Shown: positions 36,486 through 45,149 of the stretch, piece by piece
How the letters are laid out: each line of letters starts with the position of its first letter
Numbering within the stretch: position 1 is the stretch's first letter
Source: Halorhabdus rudnickae
Lineage (GTDB): Archaea; Halobacteriota; Halobacteria; Halobacteriales; Haloarculaceae
DNA: 64,000 bases
NCBI RefSeq assembly: GCF_900880625.1
Contig: NZ_CAAHFB010000001.1
Location: 930,001 to 994,000 of the forward strand
Direction of reading: 5' to 3'
Translations under genes and position numbers: made by a program
Notes under the pieces: model-generated
The model's database searches: none
What the model saw: the letters and a program-made list of their open reading frames with translations, nothing else
Told to the model about the DNA's origin: nothing

Positions 36486-37664
36486 ATGGTATCCCGCAGA
36501 ACGTTCCTCACATTATTGGCGACGACGCCAACAGCCGGGTGTACAAGGTTTACCACGGAGAACGGTGGACAGAGCTCAATCCCAACCATCCCTGCGTGCG
36601 AAGAACAAGCCCCATGGCCGACGTTCCAGGGAGGCCCCCAACGTTTGGGCCGGGCCGCGAGTACTATCGGGTCCCGTCTGGGAGCACATTTCGTCGCCGC
36701 GGAAGCATTCCCGGCTGGACGTATGGGAATGGTGGTTTGCACCGATAGCCTAACGCTGATGACGTGGAGGCAGAGTGAAACCGTTTTCCGGTATCACACT
36801 TCTTCCGGGACGATTGATTCGTTCAAACTTGACGACTCGACACAGGTTTACCCCGCGCTTCACTGTTCCAATCTCGTGGTTTCTTCCGACAGTATTCGGT
36901 ATCAAATTGATACGGATGATTGGCAAGTCCGTCAAGAACAATCGACTGCATCACCTTACGCTAGCCCGCTATTCGATACTGATCGGCTCTACGTGACTGG
37001 ATCAGGTGGTCTACAGGCGATCGACAGCGGTGCGGAATTACTGTGGACCTACTCGAATGACCGCCTAGTGACGGGGATCGCCAGTACTGAAAAGACGGTA
37101 TACGCCATCGAAAGCAACGCTCAGGGAGGGCAACTGATTGGGCTCGATGCTGAGACAGGAGACGTTCGTTGGCAGACGGACCGAATCGGCGAGACATATG
37201 CTGACCCCGTCGTTGGCCGGCACGTCTACGTGACGAGTGCCCGCGGAGATATCTTCGCCATTGACCGAAACGACGGCGATGTCCTGTGGACCCACCAGAC
37301 GGGAACGCGTGACTCGCGGTTTACGGTTCCCGCCGTAGGTGACGGGGAACTCTTCATCTCGGACGAGGGCTCAGGAAGCGTTCGCGCAGTCAGAGAATTA
37401 AACGGCGAGACGCTCTGGGAAACGACAATCTATCGAGATAGCAGCCGGCAGAAACCAACGGGAACGTTGTTTGCCCCTACGCTGACCGAAGAGAACGTTT
37501 TCGTTAGTGCTGGGCCGGCCGGACTCGTCGCTTTGGGCCGGGACAATGGACAGAGACGATATCAAAACGCCGAGAAAACTGTCGTGTCTCCACTCGCGAT
37601 GTCTCAGGAAACTATTTACGCTGCGACGCCTTCTGGACTTATGCTCTTCGAATCGTCGGATTGA
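36486..37664 (+). CDS. PQQ-type beta-propeller lipoprotein
   Basis: 392 residues. The N-terminus SRRTFLTLLATTPTAGC has a twin-arginine motif and lipobox with lipidated C19, so it should be exported by Tat and tethered outside the membrane. The rest is a series of PQQ/WD-like blades (GLDAETGDVRWQT, AIDRNDGDVLWTHQ, RELNGETLWET). Haloarchaeal members of this group are of unknown function; some act as outer-surface assembly or dehydrogenase-like scaffolds. The gene is AT-richer than its neighbours and preceded by an AT-rich promoter region, hinting at transfer. No PQQ biosynthesis genes are in the window. Confidence 0.8.
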   Translation: MVSRRTFLTLLATTPTAGCTRFTTENGGQSSIPTIPACEEQAPWPTFQGGPQRLGRAASTIGSRLGAHFVAAEAFPAGRMGMVVCTDSLTLMTWRQSETVFRYHTSSGTIDSFKLDDSTQVYPALHCSNLVVSSDSIRYQIDTDDWQVRQEQSTASPYASPLFDTDRLYVTGSGGLQAIDSGAELLWTYSNDRLVTGIASTEKTVYAIESNAQGGQLIGLDAETGDVRWQTDRIGETYADPVVGRHVYVTSARGDIFAIDRNDGDVLWTHQTGTRDSRFTVPAVGDGELFISDEGSGSVRAVRELNGETLWETTIYRDSSRQKPTGTLFAPTLTEENVFVSAGPAGLVALGRDNGQRRYQNAEKTVVSPLAMSQETIYAATPSGLMLFESSD

Positions 37665-37773
37665 ATCTCAATAGCTACCGACAGTAGTTCCACGCTGCCC
37701 CGTCTGGAGTCAAGGAAGTCGTTGCGTGCTATGACTTCGACCGCCGATCCTTGACAACGCCGATGGACGACTG

Positions 37774-38115
37774 TTAGGGCACCAGCCGACTCACAGTCCC
37801 ACGGTTCTCGGCCACCCATCGGTAGACGTGTTCCCGTGTCGAGGGATAGCCGGGTAGCCGTCCCAGGGCATCGAACAACACGGTGGGAGCCAGTTCAGTC
37901 TCGGCGAACGCCCGTTCGACGGCTTCCCCACAGGAGTAGACGGCGTCGTCGGTCAACAGGTGCGCGCAATCCCGATACTCCGCTGGGAGACGCTCGCGCT
38001 GTTGGGGTGACAACTCGGTGAAGCCGACGATTCGGACGTCGCCATGACGGGCGATGAATCGGGCTGATCGAGTACAGAACCCGCAATCGTCGTCGTAGAC
38101 GAGCGTCGGCGGCAT
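37774..38115 (-). CDS. DUF393 thiol-disulfide oxidoreductase-like protein
   Basis: 113 residues. LVYDDDCGFCTRSARFI gives the DCxxC thioredoxin-like motif (DCGFC) of the DUF393 family, and YRWVAENRG is near the C-terminus. The family is small, cytoplasmic and biochemically uncharacterised, assumed to act in disulfide chemistry. I chose the ATG at 38115 because the motif normally begins within the first ten residues. The longer reading frame upstream adds atypical sequence. Confidence 0.75.
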   Translation of the reverse strand: MPPTLVYDDDCGFCTRSARFIARHGDVRIVGFTELSPQQRERLPAEYRDCAHLLTDDAVYSCGEAVERAFAETELAPTVLFDALGRLPGYPSTREHVYRWVAENRGTVSRLVP

Positions 38116-38230
38116 GAATGGAAATACGGACTCCACTCTCAAAGGGTCACGGGCCGACAGTGGACTCATCGCAAGGAGAGATCGACGACGAGCCGACAGC
38201 TATAGGGCCTGGATTGCCCAAGACGGACGT

Positions 38231-38440
38231 ATGGAAGCCTGGAAAGCGATGGTGGTGGCAAGTGCCGTCCTCGCGCTGTTCGCGATCGTCGTGTCGGTAG
38301 TGAACGTCAACTTGACGGGGCCGACGGTCGCGGCGATCCTGGCCTTCGTCACCAGCGCGAGTCTCGCTTTCTACGCATTCTCGAAACGGGGCTTCCAGTT
38401 CGGCCAGGGACTGGGCGAGAGCATGCGCGAGAAAAAGTGA
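38231..38440 (+). CDS. Small two-span membrane protein
   Basis: 69 residues with two hydrophobic helices (about 8-25 and 32-49) and a basic C-terminus (GESMREKK). No known family is recognised with certainty. It lies 40 bp before a DUF5518 protein on the same strand, so the two may be co-transcribed. The internal ATG at 38231 is preferred over 38114 because upstream codons do not look coding. Confidence 0.55.
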   Translation: MEAWKAMVVASAVLALFAIVVSVVNVNLTGPTVAAILAFVTSASLAFYAFSKRGFQFGQGLGESMREKK

Positions 38441-38480
38441 GGGGAGAACCTTCTTGCGCGCCCGGGCCGTCAGACAGGAT

Positions 38481-38849
38481 ATGGCCGGAGGAAACACGCT
38501 GCTGAACGCGCTGATTGGGGCCGTCGTGGCCGTCGTGCTGGCGTTCGTCCCGTTCTCGCCGGTGCTCGGCGGGGCGACCGCGGGGTATCTCCAGGGGGGC
38601 GACCAGTCCGACGCGCTCCGTGTCGGCGCACTGTCCGGGCTTCTCGCGTCGATCCCGCTGGTACTGCTAATGCTGGTGGTAGTGACCGTGCTCCCGTTTC
38701 TCCCCGCATTCGGCCTGCCCGGATCGATGACCGCGCTCGTCGCCGTGTTCGCACTGATCGCGTTCGCGCTCATTCTGCTTTACTCGATCGGCCTTGGTGC
38801 ACTCGGTGGTATTCTCGGTCGGTACATCACTCGCGAGACAGACTTCTGA
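38481..38849 (+). CDS. DUF5518 membrane protein
   Basis: 122 residues with four hydrophobic segments. The N-terminal GNTLLNALIGAVVAVVLAF and GGATAGYLQGGD followed by RVGALSGLLA are the pattern of the haloarchaeal DUF5518 family, whose function is unknown. Glycine-rich turns separate the helices. It ends 46 bp before mvk. Confidence 0.75.
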   Translation: MAGGNTLLNALIGAVVAVVLAFVPFSPVLGGATAGYLQGGDQSDALRVGALSGLLASIPLVLLMLVVVTVLPFLPAFGLPGSMTALVAVFALIAFALILLYSIGLGALGGILGRYITRETDF

Positions 38850-38868
38850 CCCACGGTCCGGAACGCCC

Positions 38869-38876
38869 TTAATAGT
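38869..38876 (+). promoter_or_regulatory. TATA box of the mvk-ipk operon
   Basis: CCTTAATA lies about 26 bp upstream of the mvk ATG (38896), the spacing of a leaderless haloarchaeal gene. Confidence 0.4.
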
Positions 38877-38895
38877 CGCTGCCCCAACGCCGAGC

Positions 38896-39888
38896 ATGGT
38901 CACTGCGAGCGCCCCGGGGAAGGTCTATCTCTTCGGCGATCACGCCGTCGTCTACGGGGAGCCGGCCGTGCCCTGCGCGATCGAGCGCCGCGCGACGGTG
39001 ACAGCCACCGAACGCGGGGACGCCGCCTTGCGCGTCCAGGCCGGCGATCTGACGCTCGATGGCTTCACCGTCGAGTACGATGGCGATACCTCGGGCACTC
39101 CCGACGTCGATGTCGAACAACCGCTCCTCGAGGCAGCAATGGGCTACATCAACGAGGCGATCGAACAGGCCCGGGACGCGGCCGACCGTCCGGACGCGGG
39201 ATTCGACGTGACGATCGACAGCGCGATCCCGCTTGGGGCCGGACTCGGCTCCTCGGCCGCCGTCGTGGTCGCTGCCATCGATGCGGCGACGCGGGAACTG
39301 GGCGAACCCCTCGGCGTCGAAGAGATCGCCGACCGGGCCTACCGAGTCGAGCTGGCCGTTCAGGACGGCGAAGCTTCGCGTGCAGATACCTTCTGTTCGG
39401 CGATGGGTGGCGCCGTTCGCGTCGAGGGTGACGACTGTCGGCGCCTCACGGACGTCCCGAATCTGCCCTTCGTGATCGGCTACGATGGCGGATCGGGCGA
39501 TACCGGCGCGCTGGTCAGCGGCGTCCGTTCGTTGCGCTCGACGTACGACTTCGCCGCCGATACGATCGCGGCGATCGGCGATCTCGTCCGGCGGGGCGAG
39601 CAAGCACTGGCAGACGACGACCTGGCGGAACTCGGGCGGCTCATGGACTTCAATCACGGGCTGCTCTCCGCGCTCGGCGTCTCGGCGCGCTCGCTGGACG
39701 CGATGGTGTGGGCCGCCCGGGACGCCGGCGCGAAAGGGGCGAAGCTGACCGGCGCGGGCGGCGGCGGCTGTATCGTCGTGCTCGACGACTCGGCGGGGAC
39801 CGAGACCGCACTGGACTACACGCCGGGCTGTGAGCGTGCGTTCCGTGCCGACCTCGATACGGACGGCGTCCGGGTGGAGCGATCATGA
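38896..39888 (+). CDS. mvk: Mevalonate kinase
   Basis: 330 residues of the GHMP kinase family. APGKVYLFGDHAVVYGEPA is the N-terminal signature, PLGAGLGSSAAVVVA the ATP-binding loop, and KLTGAGGGGCIVVL the C-terminal GHMP motif. It phosphorylates mevalonate at C5 with ATP, feeding isoprenoid ether-lipid synthesis. The ipk gene follows, and idsA lies downstream. Its stop overlaps a ten-codon mini-ORF that reaches the ipk start. Confidence 0.93.
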   Translation: MVTASAPGKVYLFGDHAVVYGEPAVPCAIERRATVTATERGDAALRVQAGDLTLDGFTVEYDGDTSGTPDVDVEQPLLEAAMGYINEAIEQARDAADRPDAGFDVTIDSAIPLGAGLGSSAAVVVAAIDAATRELGEPLGVEEIADRAYRVELAVQDGEASRADTFCSAMGGAVRVEGDDCRRLTDVPNLPFVIGYDGGSGDTGALVSGVRSLRSTYDFAADTIAAIGDLVRRGEQALADDDLAELGRLMDFNHGLLSALGVSARSLDAMVWAARDAGAKGAKLTGAGGGGCIVVLDDSAGTETALDYTPGCERAFRADLDTDGVRVERS

Positions 39889-39913
39889 ACACGAGTCAGC
39901 GAGGAGGGCCAGC

Positions 39914-40657
39914 GTGACGACAGTGCTCAAACTCGGCGGGAGCGTCGTCACCCAGAAGGACGTACCGGAGACCGTCGATGAGGACGCCCTGGCTGGCGTA
40001 GCGGCGGCGATCGCGGAGTCCGAACCGGATCGACTCGTCGTCGTCCACGGTGGCGGGAGTTTCGGCCACCACCACGCGGCGACACACGGAGTCAGTGCTG
40101 ACGAGGGCACCCGTGATGCAGGTGCAGTCCGGGAGATCCACGCGGCGATGGGTGAACTGAACGCGGCCGTCGTGGAAGCACTGTCAGACCGGGGCGTCGC
40201 AGCCGTGCCCGTCCGCCCGCTCTCGCTCGCCCACCGGGACCTCGACGGGACGACGCACCTCCCGGCCGACGGCATCGAACGGATGCTTGGAGAGTCATTC
40301 GTCCCGGCCCTGCACGGCGATGTCGTCGTCCAGGCCGGGGAAGGAGGCACAATTCTCAGCGGCGACGAGATCGTCGCCTCGCTCGCCCGGTCGCTGTCGG
40401 CCGAACGGGTCGGCCTCTGCTCGGGTGTTCCGGGTGTTCTCGACGATGCCGGGCACGTGATCGAACGGATCGACGAGTACGGCACGGTCGCCGACGCACT
40501 CGGAGACAGCGACGCGACGGACGTCACGGGTGGCATGGCTGGGAAGGTGCGATCGTTGCTGGAACTCCCGATCCCGGCGTCGATCTTCAGCCCAGGCGAT
40601 CTTCGAGCCTTTCTTGATGGCGAACAGCCGGGGACGCTGATCGACGGGAACGCCTGA
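39914..40657 (+). CDS. ipk: Isopentenyl phosphate kinase
   Basis: 247 residues of the amino-acid-kinase superfamily. LKLGGSVVTQKD is the phosphate loop, VHGGGSFGHHHAATHG contains the catalytic histidine region, and TDVTGGMAGKV the C-terminal nucleotide motif. IPK makes isopentenyl diphosphate in the archaeal mevalonate variant. The GTG at 39914 is the only start that gives the correct N-terminus; a GGAGGG sequence lies just upstream. No ATG is available in this frame near here. Confidence 0.9.
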   Translation: MTTVLKLGGSVVTQKDVPETVDEDALAGVAAAIAESEPDRLVVVHGGGSFGHHHAATHGVSADEGTRDAGAVREIHAAMGELNAAVVEALSDRGVAAVPVRPLSLAHRDLDGTTHLPADGIERMLGESFVPALHGDVVVQAGEGGTILSGDEIVASLARSLSAERVGLCSGVPGVLDDAGHVIERIDEYGTVADALGDSDATDVTGGMAGKVRSLLELPIPASIFSPGDLRAFLDGEQPGTLIDGNA

Positions 40658-40789
40658 TCGGACGCAAACCCGAGACGCCGGACACAGGAAACGTCATGCG
40701 TTCGTGCGCGCGACGATCTCCGGACAGCGGGCGGTGTTCAGATAAGCACCATGCAAAGAGGCTGTTTTTCCCCGCTAACCAGCCGAATC

Positions 40790-40912
40790 CTGGTGGAATG
40801 AAAGGGCGAGTCAGTTTCGGGAATCCCGACGAAGTAAGCACTGCAGGCCGCAACGCGGCCGAAGCGCACAGCGAGTCGCGGGACCGAAACTGGCGAGGGC
40901 TTTCAGGGCGGT
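40790..40912 (+). ncRNA. Candidate structured RNA element
   Basis: No protein gene fits here, yet the DNA forms a consistent nested fold. TGAAAG (40799-40804) pairs with CTTTCA (40900-40905). CAGTTTCGG (40812-40820) pairs perfectly with 40884-40892. GGCCGC (40846-40851) and GCGGCC (40855-40860) make a hairpin with a three-base loop. The two outer stems are separated by a near-symmetric GGCGAG/GCGAGG internal loop. From memory, similar sequences recur between genes in other haloarchaea, sometimes annotated as small proteins, but I cannot verify this. Strand is a guess. It matches no RNA family I can name. Confidence 0.45.
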
Positions 40913-40994
40913 CTTACTCAGTTTGAATTCTTATCTAAACACTACCAGGCAGCGGCCCCGAAAATACTTCACCCTGGTTTCCGTTGGCGTCGGT

Positions 40995-41828
40995 ATGTCA
41001 GCGATCGATACAAAAGAGTCTGTGCGGTACGCCGGGCGGCTGTTCGGATACTTCCTGATGGTCACGCTCGTCGGCGGTGGAATCACCGTCGGCGGTGCGG
41101 TACTGTTGTGGAACAACGACCTGTTCTCCGGTGGATCGGTCGACGTCGGGGCTGAGATAATCGTCGGCGGTACGCTTACCGGCGTCGGTGCGTTGGTGAT
41201 CCTCGCTGGGTTTTTCACCATCGTCTGCAACGTGATCGCGGATGGGATCCGCTTTGGCGTCCCGGAGACGGGATCGGACGCCGAAGAGAGCCCGGAACGA
41301 CCACGCGAACCGGCATGGGCCCCAGTCCAGTATCGACCGATTGCGGACGCGGCTCCACCGATGCAACAACGGGCACCGGCTCGGGATCCGAACCACCAGC
41401 AACCGGGCGAACGAGACCGGGAGGCACAACCAGAGGAAAACGAAGCCTGGAAACGAGAAGTCGAGGAGGATTTGGCGGATGGTGATCGTCCCGGACAAGA
41501 AGAGGCGGCGCCCCCGGCTGGAGAGGAAACGAGCCCAGAACCCGAACCGGCCAGCGATTCGACTGGCCGGGCGGAAACCGGCGTCGAACGCGAACCGAGT
41601 ACACGGAACCGAGGAACGTCCGGGAGTGCGACAGGAGATGATACACCGCCGACCAGTGAGACTGCCCGTAGAGATACTGAGCCGTGGGTCAGCGGCGAGG
41701 ACGTGAGTAGCGGAGATCCCACGGATAGAGCAGAGACCGACCAGGAAGGCGGTTCGGGGGCGTCGGCAAGTGACGACCCACTCGCACCTGGAGAGGCCGA
41801 CGACCGGGACCGGACCGACTCGGCGTAG
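40995..41828 (+). CDS. Two-span membrane protein with a long acidic disordered tail
   Basis: 277 residues. Two hydrophobic helices (about 18-38 and 53-78) are followed by about 190 residues dominated by Glu, Asp, Pro, Arg and Ser with no predicted fold. The sequence between the helices contains GGSVDVGAEIIVGG. I do not recognise the family. The tail composition is typical of haloarchaeal cytosolic linkers. I chose the ATG at 40995 because the first helix follows closely. Confidence 0.65.
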   Translation: MSAIDTKESVRYAGRLFGYFLMVTLVGGGITVGGAVLLWNNDLFSGGSVDVGAEIIVGGTLTGVGALVILAGFFTIVCNVIADGIRFGVPETGSDAEESPERPREPAWAPVQYRPIADAAPPMQQRAPARDPNHQQPGERDREAQPEENEAWKREVEEDLADGDRPGQEEAAPPAGEETSPEPEPASDSTGRAETGVEREPSTRNRGTSGSATGDDTPPTSETARRDTEPWVSGEDVSSGDPTDRAETDQEGGSGASASDDPLAPGEADDRDRTDSA

Positions 41829-42189
41829 AACCGCGCTGACGGTCCTGGTCAGAAGAATCCGAACGGGGAGACACTGAGGGTTCCGCTGAGTCGGCCCGAA
41901 CCCGCACGGTTTTTATCGCCGCGCCACATACCGGGTGATAACCGAGCGCTCGGCCGCCCGAACGGAACCGGCGGCCGACGGATGGACGTCAACGCGACCG
42001 TCGCGGCTACGTCGGGCATTCGTGCCCGCGTCGTCGTCCGGGTCGCGGGCCAGCGGCCGACCCCTGGCTCGCGCCCCAGTTGGTCCGGCGGAACCGGACG
42101 GCGGTCGACACCGCTTGCAGATACGATCGGCAGTATCGTGCTGTCGGACGTTGCGGCTTCCGTCGGGTGGCCCACTCGGAGGCACAACT
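41829..42189 (+). promoter_or_regulatory. Promoter and long structured leader of RNase J
   Basis: No protein gene is evident in these 361 bp. A TATA-like TTTTTATC at 41910-41917 would start transcription near 41940, giving a 5' leader of about 250 nt before the ATG at 42190, long for a haloarchaeal gene. A perfect 8-bp hairpin (CGGCCGCC 41951-41958, GGCGGCCG 41970-41977) sits near its 5' end. A GGAGG (42178-42182) provides a ribosome-binding site. An in-frame extension of the RNase J frame through the leader lacks family similarity and is not counted as coding. Confidence 0.45.
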
Positions 42190-43539
42190 ATGGAAATCGA
42201 GATTGCCACCATTGGCGGCTACGAGGAAGTGGGACGACAGATGACTGCGGTGCGGGCGGGCGACGACGTCGTGATCTTCGACATGGGACTGAACCTCTCG
42301 AAGGTCCTCATCCACGACAACGTCGAGACCGAGCGGATGCACAGTCTGGACCTGATCGACATGGGCGCGATCCCCGACGATCGCGTCATGAGCGAAATCG
42401 AGGGTGACGTACAGGCCATCGTGCCCACGCACGGCCACCTCGATCACATCGGTGCGATCAGCAAACTCGCCCATCGGTACGACGCACCGATCATGGCGAC
42501 GCCGTTCACCATCGAGCTCGTCAAACAGCAGATCCAGGGCGAGGAGAAGTTCAGCGTCGAGAACGACCTCGTGAAGATGGAAGCCGGCGGGACGACCCAG
42601 ATCGGCGATTCGGGGGTCGAACTCGAGTTCGTCAACGTCACGCACTCGATCATCGACGCGATCAACCCCGTCCTGCACACGCCCGAGGGTTCGATCGTCT
42701 ACGGGCTGGACAAGCGTATGGATCACGACCCGGTCCTGGGAGATCCAATCGACATGGACCGATTCCGCGAGATCAGCCGCGAGGGAGAAGGCGTCCTCTG
42801 TTACATCGAGGACTGTACCAACGCCCAGAAGAAGGGCCGCACGCCCAGCGAGTCCGTCGCACGCCGCCATCTCAAAGACGTCATGTACAGCATGGAGGAC
42901 TACGACGGCGGGATCGTCGCGACGACGTTCTCCAGTCACATCGCCCGCGTGAAGAGTCTCGTCGAGTTCGCCGACGACATCGGCCGCAAGCCGGTTCTGT
43001 TGGGACGTTCGATGGAGAAATACTCCGGGACGGCCGAACGACTCGACTTCGTCGAGTTCCCCGATGATCTGGGGATGTACGGCCACCGCAAATCCGTCGA
43101 CCGCACCTTCAAGCGCATCATGAGCGAGGGCAAAGAGAAGTTCCTGCCGATCGTCACCGGCCACCAAGGCGAGCCACGTGCGATGCTCACCCGGATGGGG
43201 CGAGGCGATACGCCCTACGAACTCGAAGAGGGTGACAAGGTCATCTTCTCGGCCCGGGTGATCCCCGAGCCGACCAACGAGGGCCAGCGCTACCAAAGCG
43301 AGACCCTCCTGAAGATGCAGGGTGCCCGGATCTACGACGACGTCCACGTCTCGGGCCACCTCAACCGGGAGGGCCACTACGAGATGCTCAACGCGCTCGA
43401 ACCCGAGCACCTCATCCCGGCCCACCAGAACATGGAAGGGTTCGCTCCGTACGTCGAACTCGCCGAGAGCGAGGGGTACGAGATGGGCGATGACCTGCAC
43501 GTCACGCGAAACGGAAACGTGATCACGCTGGTCGAATAA
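42190..43539 (+). CDS. rnj: Ribonuclease J, archaeal type
   Basis: 449 residues, metallo-beta-lactamase fold with a beta-CASP domain. The zinc-binding motif HGHLDH is at 81-86. [13 protein letters not shown] and [12 protein letters not shown] belong to the beta-CASP region, and [16 protein letters not shown] is the RNase J C-terminal motif. The enzyme is a 5'-3' exoribonuclease in archaea. The start at 42190 ([15 protein letters not shown]) is the family N-terminus. In several archaea it neighbours mvk, ipk and idsA, as here. Confidence 0.92.
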   Translation: MEIEIATIGGYEEVGRQMTAVRAGDDVVIFDMGLNLSKVLIHDNVETERMHSLDLIDMGAIPDDRVMSEIEGDVQAIVPTHGHLDHIGAISKLAHRYDAPIMATPFTIELVKQQIQGEEKFSVENDLVKMEAGGTTQIGDSGVELEFVNVTHSIIDAINPVLHTPEGSIVYGLDKRMDHDPVLGDPIDMDRFREISREGEGVLCYIEDCTNAQKKGRTPSESVARRHLKDVMYSMEDYDGGIVATTFSSHIARVKSLVEFADDIGRKPVLLGRSMEKYSGTAERLDFVEFPDDLGMYGHRKSVDRTFKRIMSEGKEKFLPIVTGHQGEPRAMLTRMGRGDTPYELEEGDKVIFSARVIPEPTNEGQRYQSETLLKMQGARIYDDVHVSGHLNREGHYEMLNALEPEHLIPAHQNMEGFAPYVELAESEGYEMGDDLHVTRNGNVITLVE

Positions 43540-43543
43540 CCCG

Positions 43544-44590
43544 ATGGCGATGACGGACACCGACGACCCGGCTGCGATCATGGAGGCCATCGAGTGGCGC
43601 CGCGGGCAAGTCAACGAGGCCATTCCGGAGAACCTGCCGGTCGTCGAGCCCAAGAAACTCTACGAGGCCTCGCGGTACCTGCTGGACGCGGGTGGCAAAC
43701 GACTCCGCCCGACGATCCTGCTACTCGCAGCTGAATCGCTGGCCGACGTGGCCCCGCAGGGTGAATCCTATCGGGAGTTCCCGGCGGCCGACGGGCCGAT
43801 CGACATGATGTCCGCCGCGGTGAGCATCGAGATCATCCAGTCGTTTACCCTCATCCACGACGACATCATGGACGACGACGACATGCGCCGGGGCGTTCCG
43901 GCCGTCCACCGGGAGTTCGACCTCTCGACGGCGATTCTGGCAGGTGACACACTCTACGCGAAGGCCTTCGAAAATATGCTCGAGACGGGGGCGACCGGCG
44001 ATCGCTCGGTTCGAGCGCTATCGGAACTGGCGACGACCTGCACGCAGATCTGTGAAGGCCAGTCGATGGACATCGAGTTCGAGACCGACGAGGGAGTCAC
44101 GACCGAAGACTACCTCGAGATGGTCGAACTCAAGACCGCCGTTCTCTATGCCGCCGCTGCATCCATTCCCGCAGTTCTCATGGGGAAGGACGACCACATC
44201 GACGCCCTCTATCAGTACGGCCTCAACATCGGCCGCGGGTTCCAGATTCAGGACGACCTGCTCGATCTAACGACCCCATCCGAAAAGCTGGGCAAACAGC
44301 GCGGTAGCGACCTCGTCGAAAACAAGCGGACGATCATCACCGTCCACGCCCGCCAGCAGGGCGTCGACGTGGATGGCCTCGTCCCCGAGGACGACGTGGA
44401 AGCAGTCGAAGAGGAAACCATCGAGGAGGCGGTCGCACAACTCGAGGAGGCGGGCAGTATCGACTTCGCCCGCGAGACCGCCGAGGAACTCATCCAGGAC
44501 GGCAAGGACAACCTCGAAGTCCTCCCGGACAACGAGGCCCGCGACCTGCTCGAAGGGATCGCTGACTTCCTGATCGAGCGCGAATACTGA
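43544..44590 (+). CDS. idsA: Geranylgeranyl (polyprenyl) diphosphate synthase
   Basis: 348 residues of the trans-prenyltransferase family. The first aspartate-rich motif is DDIMDDDDMRRG and the second is DDLLD. GGKRLRPTILLLAAE near the N-terminus binds the allylic substrate. It makes the C20 (possibly C25) chains of archaeal membrane lipids. It starts four bases after RNase J. The last 129 bp, including the stop, are duplicated 3.1 kb downstream (47590-47718), bracketing an AT-rich island. Confidence 0.93.
   Translation: MAMTDTDDPAAIMEAIEWRRGQVNEAIPENLPVVEPKKLYEASRYLLDAGGKRLRPTILLLAAESLADVAPQGESYREFPAADGPIDMMSAAVSIEIIQSFTLIHDDIMDDDDMRRGVPAVHREFDLSTAILAGDTLYAKAFENMLETGATGDRSVRALSELATTCTQICEGQSMDIEFETDEGVTTEDYLEMVELKTAVLYAAAASIPAVLMGKDDHIDALYQYGLNIGRGFQIQDDLLDLTTPSEKLGKQRGSDLVENKRTIITVHARQQGVDVDGLVPEDDVEAVEEETIEEAVAQLEEAGSIDFARETAEELIQDGKDNLEVLPDNEARDLLEGIADFLIEREY
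44462..44590 (+). repeat. Direct repeat, left copy (3' end of intact idsA)
   Basis: This 129-bp segment, ending exactly at the idsA stop codon, recurs at 47590-47718 in the same orientation without gaps and with eight mismatches (about 94% identity). Similarity ends at the stop on one side and just before codon GAC on the other. It behaves like one arm of an attachment-site pair. Confidence 0.9.
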
Positions 44591-45149
44591 CTGAAACGGT
44601 GTACGTTTACTAAATTATATTCTAGTGGTATAGGTGTATTTGGTCGACCCTATATATCCGACTATCGGGTTATGTAATATAGTGTGTCCATAAGACGGTA
44701 CCAGGAACATACACAGGCAGAAGTCCTGATAGTCTTACTCTCGCGACGTTGCCAGAAATCGAAGATACCCAAGATGAGCATTAGACGGAGTACAACGAAC
44801 CCGTGATCAAGTTGGTGAGGCAGCGAAAAGCGTCGCAAATTCGCGGCGCTGTGCGTCGCAAATGACCGACTAGCAAATGACGGAAGGGTCCATTCTTTCG
44901 ATAGAGCCGCTTTGGCCGCATGTCGGCCAGTAGTACTGCGTCGCTAAGGCTCGCTTGTCCCTTTCAGCCCACCAACATTCAATAGTTAGAAATAAGAAAT
45001 TTTTTATTCATCAAATGACTATCAAAACTCCACCTCTTACGACCATTATATTACCATCCATCATATGCTTGTGTGGCTACGATATTCAAAAGATAGATTA
45101 AAAATGAAATGGGAAAGGGTTTTATAGAAATGGTTTTATGTTGTCATTA
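44591..45149. other. AT-rich left end of the idsA-flanked island, no gene found
   Basis: About 560 bp of clearly lower GC than the rest of the window. It has several TATA-like stretches, and I see no convincing protein gene. The AT-rich final 130 bp hold a TATA box (TTTTATAG near 45119-45126) suited to the Tat-protein gene. Short reading frames are broken by stops in all frames. Confidence 0.5.

Noticed and set aside
33621-38895. The accessory block between rps2 and mvk as a recent genomic island
   Set aside because: Most of it has host-like composition, there are no flanking repeats, and rps2 and mvk are also separated in other haloarchaea as far as I recall. Only the PQQ lipoprotein gene looks AT-richer.
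41935-42189. N-terminal extension of RNase J by 85 codons
   Set aside because: The extra residues are basic and Pro/Ser-rich, unlike acidic host proteins, and the family N-terminus begins at 42190 after a ribosome-binding site.
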